From: Diaporthe sp. PMI_573
Taxonomy: Eukaryota; Ascomycota; Sordariomycetes; Diaporthales; Diaporthaceae
Direction: 5' to 3'
Assembly (NCBI GenBank): GCA_021399435.1
Contig: JAJTUP010000052.1
Coordinates: 1 to 64,000 of the forward strand
Length of the DNA: 64,000 nucleotides
The position numbers and the translations under genes were made by a program. Shown here in pieces: positions 1 through 10,900 of the stretch (within the stretch, counting starts at the first letter, position 1; each line of letters starts with the position of its first letter). The notes beneath the pieces were generated by a model. It was not told the DNA's origin, did not search any database, and saw only the letters and a list, made by a program, of their open reading frames with translations.

Positions 1-379
1 GGTCAAAGGTATTCTTTGACCCGATGGCTGACAGGAGTGCTGCAGCCCGATCCGTATAATTAATACACAGCGATGGCGACGGTTTGTCTACCCGATCCTT
101 TTAACAAGGCGATCACGCAACGGGGGCGTGCTAGTTGTAGCTACCATTTGATGGGAAAATAATATTGTAAAACGATGCCCTCCTGAATTCACAGAGAATT
201 CACGGAGGATTCCCTAACTATATAAATACACGGTGAATTCACGGGAAATTCACCAGTGATGCACCGTGGGGTGCATCACACGTCCTTGAAATGGTTTTTC
301 AAATCGATGCGCTTGGGGCACCGAGCAGACATTTCGCCTCTCGGCAGCCCCATTGCCTGTACCTGACCTACCACTGCTT
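1..379. other. Intergenic, no gene seen
   Basis: No coding sequence is recognised. The first 21 bases form a short inverted repeat (GGTCAAAG ... CTTTGACC). A run around 185-270 repeats variants of GAATTCAC. Open frames here lack family motifs. Confidence 0.5.
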
Positions 380-604
380 AGGTACGTACCCTTTTCTGCC
401 AGTCAGTACATACCTTTTTCTGCCAACCAGTACGTGCCTTTTTCTGCCAACCAGGTACGTATCTTTTCTTTCTGCCACTCATCAGGTACCTTTTTCTGCC
501 AATCAGTACGTACCTTTTCTGCCAGTCAGTACGTACCTTTCTTGCTAATCAGCACGTACCTTTTCTGCCAGCCAGTACGTACCTATTCTGCCAATCAGGT
601 ACGT
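380..604 (+). repeat. Minisatellite array, left arm (about 23-bp units)
   Basis: About ten imperfect units of roughly 22-24 bp, each with a GGTACGTAC core followed by CTTTTCTGCCA and a short CAGT/CAAT linker. Long open frames rich in Phe, Leu and Pro cross it only because the unit has no stops in some frames; they are not genes. The same unit occurs in reverse orientation at about 1278-1488, so the two arrays form the arms of a large inverted repeat with a centre of about 670 bp. Confidence 0.85.
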
Positions 605-1277
605 GTCACAGCCCTGGGCCGTGTCAAGGAGATACTCGCCTCAGTTCTTGTGCTTGCATAATTGAGGCTGCAGAGGCGGGTCGCTGTCATTCTCGGGATT
701 TAATTTGCCCCCATGGCCGGTGAGACACTGGAGGCTGAGGTCAATAATGACAGCGATGCTTTCGCTCTTGGTATGGAGGGCCCAAACAAACTGGAACTCT
801 TGATGTATAGCTTGCTAAAGCAGACACCACTCGGAACCAAGGGGGCATCTGCTGCCCGAACGGGTAGTTGGAAACAGGCTTGTATTCAGCAAACGATCAA
901 ACCAAACTTCTTTCCATCTTGCGAAGAATTCTCGGGCTTCGTTTCCACATGAGTGTATTGTCGAGTTCGTGGGCCCAGAACCCATCCTTCTTGATAACGC
1001 TGGCCGAGATGATGTTGGTGTGAAGTTGGGGATGTAAGTAACCCGCTCGAGCACGAGATCGCCTATTTTCTCGCCCCGAGCGCTATTCAAAAAGTTCTTC
1101 ATCCTTCTCTTTCCCCATCCAACAACGGTGACTGAATTTCCAACGAGGACGACGTGTTAGGCTTGAGCCTGGGAACTCAAGAGCATGATCCTAAAATTCG
1201 GATTTTTGATAGCGTGCATGGACGACCGCTGGCTGGACATACGCAAGCGACCGAATTGTCCCCAACGGTCCAACAAA
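605..1277. other. Spacer between the inverted minisatellite arrays
   Basis: Unique sequence of normal composition with two opposed short open frames (713-952 plus, 815-1102 minus) that overlap one another and match no family I know. I see no transposase motif and no target-site pattern, so this is listed as spacer rather than as a gene. Confidence 0.4.
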
Positions 1278-1488
1278 TAGGTACGTACTGGCTGGCAGAA
1301 AAGGTACGTGCTGATTAGCGAGAAAGGTACGTACTGACTGGCAGAAAAGGTACGTACTAAAAGATACGTGCTGACTGGCAGAAAAGGTACGTACTAAAAA
1401 GATACGTGCTGACTGGCAGAAAAGGTACGTACTAAAAAGATACGTGCTGACTGGCAGAAAAGGTACGTACTGGCTGGCAGAAAAAGAG
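1278..1488 (-). repeat. Minisatellite array, right arm (inverted)
   Basis: Same unit as the array at 380-604 but reverse-complemented (GGTACGTACT-GACTGGCAGAAAA). Copies here are more regular, with several AAAAGATACGTG variants in the middle. The opposite orientation means a transcript through both arrays could fold into a long imperfect hairpin. Confidence 0.85.
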
Positions 1489-1847
1489 GAGGCCGACACC
1501 TTATTCGATCGGACATGGAAGAGGTCTTGGTTGGTTTCGAGAGGGCGGCAGAGAGGAAAAAGAAAAAAGACAAGAAAATTATCTGTTTTTGTAACTTCGG
1601 ATTGATCAGGAGCCCCTCGCCGTGTGCCGCCACCGGTGAAGGCAGATTTACAGGCTTCTTCGGCGCGGTGTGCGGAAAGGGAATAAGCCCGTTGCATAAC
1701 TCAACCCCTGACATATCGCCATCATTCCCTCGAAGGACCCATTTGTATACCCAGCGGAATACCACCCAAGAAATATATCTCCGATCCATGCGATGAGAAC
1801 GGTGAGACTGATGCATCTCACATTCGATGTCCCTTTCGTGTTAAATC

Positions 1848-1893
1848 AGGTGGCTGTAATCAAGAAACATTTTCCACTTTATCACAGCCACCC
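1848..1893. repeat. 46-bp imperfect palindrome with transposon-like arms
   Basis: The arms read GGTGGCTGTAAT on the left and ATCACAGCCACC on the right. The TGGCTGTRAT core also appears at the proposed ends of the Tc1/mariner region near 4819 and 7602. It may be a relic of two abutting terminal repeats or of a tiny MITE, but its length is too short to be sure. Confidence 0.4.
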
Positions 1894-2800
1894 GGGAATT
1901 TATTGTACTTTATCCTTTATCATAAAATACCCTGTTTGCTCGGGGTTTGTTGTCACCAGAGGCCTGATTGGGCTCGAAAATTAGCTGAAATAGAGATCTA
2001 GCGTTATTTTTACTAAATATGCTGCATGCCCGCGTAGCGCGGGCACGGTGATGTTCTTCGACGGGGACATGGATCCCGGGCTGAAATTGGCGTTTTCAGC
2101 TGTTGTGGGCAGGAGATGTCGTCGTACAACAGCCTCGAGATATTGGTACGATGACTGCTATGATTGTCGGCTTCGAATGACCCTAATGAAGCCTCTATAT
2201 CCCGCAGGGTTAACCACGACTATGGTGACAGAAGGAATCTATGAACGTCCTGGCCCTGCTCGTTATTATAGCTGGCTTCATGTGGTAAGGGAAGGCAGCA
2301 ATATTGTATTTAGAAGCCTGTTCCTAGCAGTCTTGTATTATACTGAGACTGCTGCGTGGAGTCAAGAGAAGATCGGTTGATTTCGAAAACTACCCTCTGC
2401 CCCAGCTCAAATTCCAGACACGCCGGACGAAGCCTTGGGTACAGGAAGGGATTCGGTCAACTTCAAGCGGATTCAGCGCCCAGTCAATGGAATCCTGCCA
2501 CAGCTCCCTAGGGGCTCTGCCTACTACTTCTTCGTATCCGATGACAGGTCAGAAAAGTACGCTGTGGTACCTTCCTTCGAGCACTGGCCGTTCCCCATGA
2601 CATCGACTTACCGAAGCCGTGGGCACAGTTCACTGAGGCAACCCAAACTCTCGCTGCCAATTCAGACTCGCGCGCTGCAACTTCGGCGCGCCCGATGGCA
2701 GACGTCTCCCCCTCTACAGTAGGAATGAGACTACATTGATGTTTGCTTGTGATCAGTCGAAAACGATATCTGAGAGAAGTCGGAACAAGAGGTTGAATAC

Positions 2801-2840
2801 GGCCTAGCGTGGACGGGGAATGTGTCTGACCCTTGTCATG
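2801..2840 (+). repeat. Dispersed repeat, copy 1
   Basis: About 40 bp starting GGCCTAGCGTGGAC and ending ACCCTTGTCATG, shared with copies at about 18541-18595 (same strand) and 19305-19362 (opposite strand). Copies differ mainly by transitions. No coding potential. Confidence 0.6.
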
Positions 2841-3537
2841 TCTTTACCTTCGGCAGCCTTTTCTCCGAAGCGAAAACGATCGGGCCGATACAGCCATCCT
2901 ATCTCCTCGGTACAGCCGGGAGGGGACTGACCCCGCCTCTCTCATGGCAAGAGACCGAGCAGGAAAGCAAGCCAGACTTTCATAATGTAAATCGGCAGGC
3001 CAACACTGCCATGCTGGACTTTGGCTATGACCTGCACATCGAGGTTGCCTGTAAATGCAGGTAAACGCCTCTGCTCGGCGCGAAAGAAACTTCACGGCAG
3101 TACCTCACCTAATGAGGGGCTGGCTGATGCAGCCAGGCAGATGCCTTGTTCCGGAGCATCCTCCGCCCCCTTGCCGGGTTTATCTGGAAGCCCGCTGGCC
3201 GGACCCGCCAAGGACGCATGCCCCCGTCCAGTGGCTCAATATGACCCAGGGAAACACGGGGCGGGATGGATCCTGTGAAAATACTCAATACGTGCCGAAA
3301 AGGACGCACGCGCCTTTCGTGACGAGAATTTTACGACGCGTCGCTTGCTCTTCCTGTACAGTACGAGTTCAAAAAACATTCTCTCTTTCTTTATGCTCAG
3401 CATTGTAAAATCACTTTCCCGACCTCACCACTTCACATGCTCACTGCGAGGATGTACTCTGTTATAAATTAAGCTGCCATCCATTTATCTCATCTAGCTG
3501 ATCATTATTCCCATCCGAACGAGGCTCTATTGACGTA

Positions 3538-4495
3538 TCACCACCACCACTGCGGCTGGTCACGATATGAACCTCCTGCACCAAACCCTCCTTGAGTAGG
3601 AGCTGGTGGCCCTCTAATGGAAGACTCAGGAGAGCGTTCTGGATGTCCACCGAAGCCCGCTGGCGCCTGTTGATGCGACTGTTGCTGCTGTGGCTGACTA
3701 TATTGGGTTTGTCCACATCCTTCGTGCTGAAGGCACGCAGTCAGGGCGTAGCTTTGGTGGTAACCTCCTCCGTATGAACCGCCCTGGTTTTGATCGGGGT
3801 AGAGAGACTTGATCATCGGGACATTCGTAGCCTCCCCGTGCGCACGTCTAGTGTTCGGTGAACCAAAGTAGGCCTCAGCGAGCTGTCTATCTTCTGGTGG
3901 TAGCTGCATGAGACCGGTAGACTTCCTCCTCACATACCTCTTGATTCGTTCCAGATCTCGGCCGTTGGTAGTATCCATGCGATCAGAACGAGCTAGAGGA
4001 TTCAAGTTCTGAGTGCAGAGTTGCTGACTCAATTGTTGGAAGCTCTCCTGCTGTGCACGTAGCGACGCATCGCGGACTTGTCCCCCTGTAACATTCTTCT
4101 TGATCCCCCATTTTTGGAAATAACCTTTATACATTCTCTGCGTTGCCACGAAGTTGTAATTTTGTTCCATAATAGCCACGACCTCTTTCAGCGGTTTTTC
4201 CCTATAAAGTTTGGTGATCCGTGAGTCGGTGGCGTGCCCAGTCATCTTTCTTAGCGTACTTGCGAATGCTTGCTTGTTGAGGCGCCGAGGTGGATGCAAG
4301 TCTGAAATCCGAAGTCGACACTGATGAGGTGGCTGGATCGGGAAGACTTAGATTGAATACAGCCTGTGAGGCGGCCGCGCCTGGCTCATCACTCTGATCA
4401 ATTGTGAACAGCCTGGGGTCTAGGTTGCCGCTATATTCGCTGTAAACATTATACCATCCGGTGGGGTCAGGATCGGAGGGCCCTGGACACGCCAT
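3538..4495 (-). pseudogene. Clr5-domain protein, frameshifted
   Basis: The start codon is taken at 4493-4495, giving a protein beginning MACPGPSDPDPTGWYN. A Clr5 domain straddles about 4240-4100: the N-terminal half (KYAKKDDWARHR) is in one frame and the remainder (ITKLYREKPLKEVVAIME, then YKGYFQKWGIKKN) in the next frame, so one extra base or two missing bases occur near 4215, beside a GG pair. No GT-AG intron fits the junction. The C-terminal part is a Gln/Gly/Pro-rich tail ending in three Trp. Clr5 domains are found in many fungal proteins, often regulators or NLR-like proteins; the exact role here is unknown. It is either a recent pseudogene or an intact gene with a one-base consensus error. 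Confidence 0.7.
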
Positions 4496-5128
4496 GGTAC
4501 AAGGAAGGTCAGTTGACGTGTGACACAATTGTTCTGGGACGCTGGTAAAGGGATCAATTAACAGCATACATGATACACTTCCAGAGGATGTTCTGTGGTT
4601 TCTCTGGACATTGATTGTGGATTTATTCTTGCATGATTTGATTACAGCTCTGTTACCAAACCTCATTCTCTGCAGACTAAGGTCTGGTCGGCGGGGATCC
4701 TGTACAGTTGTGAGCATAAGTAGCTTCCTCTTTTGAAATTGACATGTCATTCTTTTAAATTTGGGGGGACTTTAAGTTACATCGGCATACGTTAGTGAGA
4801 TCTTAGTCATCCACGAATGGCTGTGACACGACTACTCACAAGTAGAGGTATTAATAGAAGCCAACCTTGGAAAGTACTATAAGGTCTACACAAGTATAGG
4901 GCCCTTGGCCAATCATCATTGTCCGGAGATACAGTGCGACCAAGTTGCTGATTTACCTAGGCTGTTTGGATAAGGTACATGTTGACAGCTGCCGGCCAAC
5001 GCTCCTGCCTGACCACGTGCTCCTAGTAAGCGCAGAGAAGGCCATGGAATCGTATGGATGCCTATGTTTGTTGGTCTTGGTCGCCTGACGATGGCGGCAG
5101 AACACATCAACACTGAACATGCACGATC
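4496..5128. other. Intergenic, contains a possible transposon end
   Basis: No gene seen. Around 4818-4834 the sequence ATGGCTGTGA flanked by CG and ACG matches, in inverted orientation, the sequence at 7597-7613 just upstream of the Tc1/mariner transposase. A small hairpin CTACT-CACA-AGTAG follows it. Confidence 0.4.
4816..4834 (+). repeat. Putative left terminal repeat of Tc1/mariner region
   Basis: CGAATGGCTGTGACACG here pairs, inverted, with CGGATGGCTGTGATTACG read on the minus strand from about 7613. Each is followed inward by a small hairpin (CTACT/AGTAG here, CGCT/AGCG there). The match is short and diverged, so this end is tentative. Confidence 0.35.
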
Positions 5129-6391
5129 ATGCCTCTATGGCCTGCCAATGGAATCATGCATTCTGCTGAAACTTCTGACAATACGGAAACCTCCGAAGAC
5201 TCTGATACGTCTTCATCCGAAAACGAAGTGTCCAGATCTGGCCCCTTGACCCGAAGGAGCTGGCTGAGACCCGTCGGAAGCGCCTTAACATTCATGCCAT
5301 ATGCTGACTGGGAGCCAGAACGGTCGTACGAGGGCGAGCCTACGATACGTTACAACGTGGAGTGGAAGCTGTTCGTCAAGAATAGGGCACAAGCTGGCGA
5401 ATCAGAGCTTGACGTTGTCATTTCGCCACGCAAGTTCTGGAAGCACGTTCTCCAACCAAAGGTGGCTGACGCAAGTGCGGACAAACCTTGGAAGGAGGAC
5501 GCTACAAAGCTTATCCTGTCCGTCACCGACCGCAAGACAGGCAATATAACGAAGCGATTTCCCAAACTGGATATCGACTGGCCGTTCGTCAAGAGGCAGC
5601 TTCAGGATTGGAGCAAGCTTCTCAATGACGGCAAGAAGATCAGCGTTACCATTACATTTTATTACCAGCGGGTAGAGAGCGACAAGTCCAGCAGAGGAGG
5701 GGCCACAGCCAACCAGGAAGCAGACTTAGAAGCTCGAACTGCCGGCTTGGGTCGGGGCGCATGCATCAGGAAGGCCTACCTTCTTATGCGTTGTCCTGGC
5801 CGGCCATGTACAAAAGGAGACCACTGCTGGCAGAACGAGGGCAAACATTACCGTCTCCTACCACACCATATTAGGATGCTTGCCGATCACCTGCAGGCTG
5901 GCAGACCGTTGAATGGGCATGATGATGTTCCAGAGGAGTTTCGTCGCCTCGTTCTAGATGATGATCGCGAGCGGGAGGAAAGGGAGCGCAGAGAATCAGA
6001 AAGGTCGCGGCGACGCAAGCGCCGGCGGCGTGATTCGGACCACTCATCGTCTGATGAAATGGTTGTCCAATGTCCTCAGTGTGCAAAGAGCCCTGCAACA
6101 TCTCCCATGATGGTGTTCCCATCGCCTCCCTTGCTGGAGTTGAACATGCCCAGGGAAGATGCTGTCAGGGCTTACAGTACCTGGCAACAGTCCCAAGTGA
6201 GCACCACTGAGCAGAAAGAGCACTACAATACGCTCCAAGAACTGACCTTGGCGCATTGTTATGACTTGGACATGTTGGTAGCCAATCAGGAACGGATGTA
6301 TCAGTTCTATATACGGCATGGGATACCTGCAGGCGTTGCCTGGCGCTATGTCTGTGATATCAAGTCGTTCTTAGCACAGCGCGAGCCATAG
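5129..6391 (+). CDS. Conserved fungal-type protein of unknown function, 420 aa
   Basis: Single open frame starting at ATG 5129, with an acidic Ser/Glu-rich N-terminus (about residues 12-35), a globular middle (about 50-260) and a highly charged stretch near residues 275-305 (DDDREREERERRE followed by SRRRKRRRR) that looks like a nuclear localisation signal. A Cys/His cluster (CPGRPCTKGDHCW) near residue 225 and CPQC near residue 317 could bind metal. The C-terminus is helical. I do not recognise a named domain. It lies 48 bp from the 3' end of the convergent Tc1/mariner transposase and inside the interval bounded by the putative terminal repeats at 4816 and 7613, so it might be transposon cargo. 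Intact; codon use looks coding throughout. Confidence 0.65.
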   Translation: MPLWPANGIMHSAETSDNTETSEDSDTSSSENEVSRSGPLTRRSWLRPVGSALTFMPYADWEPERSYEGEPTIRYNVEWKLFVKNRAQAGESELDVVISPRKFWKHVLQPKVADASADKPWKEDATKLILSVTDRKTGNITKRFPKLDIDWPFVKRQLQDWSKLLNDGKKISVTITFYYQRVESDKSSRGGATANQEADLEARTAGLGRGACIRKAYLLMRCPGRPCTKGDHCWQNEGKHYRLLPHHIRMLADHLQAGRPLNGHDDVPEEFRRLVLDDDREREERERRESERSRRRKRRRRDSDHSSSDEMVVQCPQCAKSPATSPMMVFPSPPLLELNMPREDAVRAYSTWQQSQVSTTEQKEHYNTLQELTLAHCYDLDMLVANQERMYQFYIRHGIPAGVAWRYVCDIKSFLAQREP

Positions 6392-6438
6392 GAGAGCATA
6401 TGAAAAGAAAAGGGTAACGGGTCTAACTGAATTCCTAC

Positions 6439-7437
6439 CTAAGGCTCTTGAACCTCAATCTGTGCCATTCTAAAGTGCCCTCGAGCTATCTTCTTATCTT
6501 CTCCCACGATCCTGATCTGCATTTGGAGATAAGATTTGAAGTCTGCCTGGATGAGATCTGCATCCTCCTGGGACCTCTTCCTGATGCGGTTCTTGACTGA
6601 GCCAAACAAATACTCGATTGGGCTTAAGTCTGGTGAGTATGGGACTTGATACTCAATTATTACTCCAGCCTCTGCAAACAAATCCTTAAGGCCTTGGGAG
6701 AAGAAATGAAACGAGGCGTTGTCCATAAAGATGACAGATTTCGGCTCGGGATACCTGCCACAGAAAGGCAGCAGCCTTTCAAGGAAACCTTCGAAGACCT
6801 CGATATCCGTGTTCTCTTCATACGCCTCGCAGTAGATCACCCCATTAATTGTGTATGCCGGCAATACCTGGACTCTCTTCCCTCGGTGGAAGCGCTTGAT
6901 CTGCACTGGAGTCACTCCTTTCGGGGCGTAACCTCGTCCGAGGATAGCAAGACCACGATCGCTCCCGCTTTCATCAATGAAGATCATTTGATCAGGCCTA
7001 TAATGTGATCGCCGCTCGATATAATCATCGCGTAGGTCTTGGCTACGTTCTTTGGTAACATTCTGAGTGACCTTCTTTGTCCAGCCGGCTCGTTTTAGCG
7101 CTCTGCCGATAGTAAATCGGGAGAACTTGGTTTGGTATTGTTTGTAGAGGAAATTAGCCATGTCTTGCTGACTCATGCAACGCTTGGTTTCGAGCTGATT
7201 CTGCAAAGCCAGCCACATATTCTCAGTTAGTGATCTAGGCCGACCCGTAGAAAGACGTGGAGGATCAATCGTGCCATATCGGAGGATGTTCGATCGCGCA
7301 TGACGAATGGTTCGCGTGGTACAAGGGCTGACCGCTCGGGCTATTTCGTCGTCGGTGATAGCTTCCTGGCTCTTAAGTTTGCTTACAATGATACTTTGAA
7401 GCTCAATCCGCTGGATCTTTGATAACCTAGGTGCCAT
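6439..7437 (-). CDS. Tc1/mariner-type DDE transposase, 332 aa
   Basis: Cuts and pastes the element at TA sites. The N-terminus carries helix-turn-helix DNA-binding segments (about residues 1-110, including ITDDEIARAVSPCTTRTIRHA and the linker TGRPRSLT). The DDE catalytic domain shows FIDESGSDRG (first Asp, about residue 155), FMDNASFHFF (second Asp, about 240) and YSPDLSPIEYLFGSVKNRIR (Glu about 35 residues after the second Asp). The length of about 330 aa is normal, no stop or frameshift interrupts it, and the start at 7437 gives the complete first helix. This is either an active or recently active copy. The right end of the element is probably near 7613. Confidence 0.9.
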   Translation of the reverse strand: MAPRLSKIQRIELQSIIVSKLKSQEAITDDEIARAVSPCTTRTIRHARSNILRYGTIDPPRLSTGRPRSLTENMWLALQNQLETKRCMSQQDMANFLYKQYQTKFSRFTIGRALKRAGWTKKVTQNVTKERSQDLRDDYIERRSHYRPDQMIFIDESGSDRGLAILGRGYAPKGVTPVQIKRFHRGKRVQVLPAYTINGVIYCEAYEENTDIEVFEGFLERLLPFCGRYPEPKSVIFMDNASFHFFSQGLKDLFAEAGVIIEYQVPYSPDLSPIEYLFGSVKNRIRKRSQEDADLIQADFKSYLQMQIRIVGEDKKIARGHFRMAQIEVQEP

Positions 7438-7596
7438 CTCTATGGGTCACAAGTCGTAGTTAGCTTGTACTGTACTGTAATATCGATGATTTCAGGCAAC
7501 GTGGCAGGTCACGGCAGGACGCGGCAGGAAGCGGCAAAACATTATTCCGAGTAGCCCCTCTAATATATATAATTGTGTACACGCTTTACTTAGCGT

Positions 7597-7613
7597 AATC
7601 ACAGCCATCCGAG
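7597..7613 (-). repeat. Putative right terminal repeat of Tc1/mariner element
   Basis: Read on the minus strand it is CGGATGGCTGTGATTACG, followed inward by a hairpin (CGCTAAGTAAAGCG) and an AT-rich stretch leading to the transposase start at 7437. A TA dinucleotide lies just outside (CAGTAACTCGG). Its inverted partner may be the copy at 4816. Confidence 0.5.
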
Positions 7614-7911
7614 TTACTGTATATACAGAGCATGGAAATCTAAAAGTTGCTACGCAGCCTTCATTTACTCACCACGACATTGGCACTTTGAATGAGAACG
7701 ACGTTGGGTTGTGACCATGATGTTGTTACACAGTAATAGGGAGCTTGTGCTGCGCGATTGGCCCAGTAGGCGCCGGTGAGCAGTCAGCCTGCATGGCCAT
7801 GCCCTCGCCAGCCCCTCACCACAAGGCATCCCCAGTTCAGCTGGAAAACAGCACACAAGAACTGCCTTCAGAACCCATCAACACCATCAGCTGTGTTATT
7901 TTGTCGACGTT

Positions 7912-10900
7912 ATGGGATCTTTTAACTTCAGACGCTTCAAGAACTCCCTGCGACGCAGGAGGAGCAATGCCAGTGATGGCCGAGCTGCTCAGACACCTAT
8001 GCCTCCTGAAGATACCAGCTCCTCCGTAGCTAATTTGTCTCAAAGCCCAACGTCTCCCGCCGAACTGAGAACCCCACAATCTAGGACCGAACAGTCTCAA
8101 CCTACAAGATTGACCTCCCCGTTCACGCCCGATCAAGCTCCGAGCCCAACACGGCCTGCCTCCTCGCCGCTCCCTCAAACGATAATATCACGGCCAAAAG
8201 CGGGGCAGTCGTTGTGGAACCGTGCCTACGAAGCCCTCCGCGAAGACGATGCACAGTTGCTGGGCCGGTATGAGAAACTACTTTCAAGAGAACTAGCAGA
8301 GCATGGTACGCTTTCATTACGGCGCTGTCTTTTCTTCTAGCTAACGTTTTAGCAGCCACCGCCGCAGCTGCTTCACAGGACATTCCTGGCGAATCGGACT
8401 TGGATCGTGCCGAGAACTACATCAAGACCGACCCTGACACGCGCCGAGCCCAGCTCAAGAAGATCACCGATCAGGGCATGCACCGAGCCGACGAAAAGCA
8501 GACCAGATATACTATATTCGGCCATGAGTTCGTTCTGAAAGACCAGGTTGCACAAGCAGCTCAGTTTATCAAAGCTGTGAAGGGCCTTGTTGATGAGGCT
8601 GTCAAGGTGTCTCCTGAGGCATCTCTCGCCTGGGCCGGCGTCTGCGTCCTCCTTCCGGTCTTGACGAGCCCAAGTGCGGTAGAGGAAGCGAACCGTGACG
8701 GATTATCATATGTGACCTCTCGCATCCGCTACTATGTTGAGCTTGAACATCTCTTGTGGCCGGAGAATCTTAAACGCCAAGATTTGAAGGAGCAGTTTGA
8801 GCATCACATTATCGAACTCTACCAGCATATCCTCGAGCTCCAGATCAAGACTGTTCTACGGTTCTATCGGACGTGGCTTGCTAACATGGGTCGGGATGTG
8901 ATCCATTATGATGATTGGAGTGGGATGGTCTCTAAGATAAAGGACGTGGAACAGATCATCCGGGAAGAATCGTGCATGTTAAATACCATTGCGTCCCGAG
9001 AAAGTCTAGGAGACATCCACGAGACAGCAAAAGGACACTATCATAGCATGCAGTCCCTACTGTCAGTCACAAAGAAGCAGCTGCTGGTCTCTATGGAGCA
9101 TAGAGACATTTCATCTGAGCAGCTCGCCGAGCAGAAACGCGCAAAGTATGTTTCGCCATCCCAATTACGTACCTAAACTAATAGTAAAGCAGCCAAATAC
9201 TCGAAAATCGCCCTCTGGACCTCCCCACCGTCCATGAAGCACGATACGACAGTGCGGACGTTCAAGGCAGCTCAAAGTGCGAGAATGGCACTCGAATCCG
9301 CGTCCAGGAAACGATTACACAATGGGCAAGAGAAGACTCCGCTGAACCTCTGTTCTGGCTCGTCGGCCCTGCAGGAACTGGCAAGTCTACCGTCGCGCGC
9401 ACTGTCGCCGACTCCTTCGCCAGATCGAAGCAACTTGTTGCTGGCTACTTCTTCAAGAGAGGAGAGCAGGGCCGTAATGACACTAGTCGGCTTTTCCCTA
9501 CCCTTGCCATGCAGCTGGCTGAGGAGATCCCCTCCTTTAGACGCTGTCTTCAAAAATCTCTTCAGAGTCTCGATAAAGAGTCGGTGGAGAAGAAGGGTCT
9601 TGAATTCCAATTCAATGAGCTTCTATTGCTCCCTATGGTAGATCTAGACTCTACCGATGAAAGCCAACTGCCGAGGTTGATCGTCATCGACGCATTGGAC
9701 GAGTGCGAGCGCCCTGAACACCTCCCGCAGGTTCTGGCCCTGCTATCTAAGCTCTGTACTAGCACCACAGTATGCTTGCGCGTGTTGCTCACAAGCAGGC
9801 CTACCCCTGCCATCATAGACAGCTTCCGCGACGTTTGTCATCGAGACTTGGATCTAGTGAAGGAGCACCAAGACGAAACGCGAACCGACATTGCTACCTT
9901 TCTCAAACAGAGATTCGCCAACATCAGGACCAAATGGGATATACAGGAGGCCTGGCCGGAACATCAGCAACTAACTCGCCTGATCAGTTTATCTACAACA
10001 CCCTCACCTCTGTTCATTTATGCAGCGACTCTTTGCCGTTTTATCGATGATCCAGATGTGAGAGAAGATCCAACGGACCAGTTGGATCTCTGGCTCCTGC
10101 AATGCGACAGCAACGCTCCTCAGCTTGATCAAATCTACCTCCCGATCCTTCACTACGTCCTGTTCGGCAGCTACAACATGCTTGAGAAGCCAAAGCCATT
10201 AGGCGAAAGCCATCGGGCGGAACTGCTTCATATCCTAGGGGCTGTTGTCCTTGTCGCTAATCCTCTCTCCTGCCACGCAATCGCATCCCTCCTCAGCATA
10301 CCAACACGACGGGTTACCTTGCGGCTTCGAAATCTTCATGCAGTCCTGAGCGTTCCCCGTTACCCCGATACTCCCGTGCAGCTTCTTCATAAGTCATTCA
10401 GCGACTTCCTTCTCAGCCAAGAAGGCTCTGAACCCAGCGACTATCGAGTGGATGCCGCAGAGACACACTTTATGCTGGCAACAAAATGCATTCAGCGTAT
10501 GCAAGCAGGGCTGAAGCGGGATATCTGCGACCTCCGCAAGCCGGGCATATCTAGAGACGAGATTGACCAGCAGGACATAGATAAACACATCCCCGCTGAC
10601 CTCAAGTACGCCTGCCTCTACTGGGTATACCACTTACAGCGCAGCGGACGAGCGATGCACAACGACGTCATTACATTTCTCTACAAGCACTTTCTTCACT
10701 GGCTCGAGGCTCTCTCACTTCTGGGAAGGCTTTCAGATGGCGCCATAGCGCTAAGGACGCTCCGTGAGATGATAGAGGTCAGTAAAGTCGATCTAAAAGC
10801 ATTCTTGGGCTAACTTGTATAGCACTTTGCCAAGATGAATTCAGAGCTGGGTGACTTCCTCAAGGATGCTACTAGGGTTATCGCGAGTTTTGGATCTATC

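Larger units (their letters stand above)
1489..3537. other. Intergenic, no supported gene
   Basis: Short open frames only, with no recognisable domain and no convincing intron pattern. A perfect small hairpin (TGCCCGCG-TAG-CGCGGGCA) lies near 2025-2045. A palindrome at about 1848-1893 and a dispersed repeat at about 2801-2840 are listed separately. Confidence 0.45.

Noticed and set aside
380..604. Possible CRISPR-like array (short repeats with spacers)
   Set aside because: Units are contiguous minisatellite copies with imperfect cores and no unique spacers, and the host is a fungus.
2048..3408. Several 80-117-codon frames in the first 3.5 kb
   Set aside because: Overlapping in both strands, no domains, no conserved intron structure.
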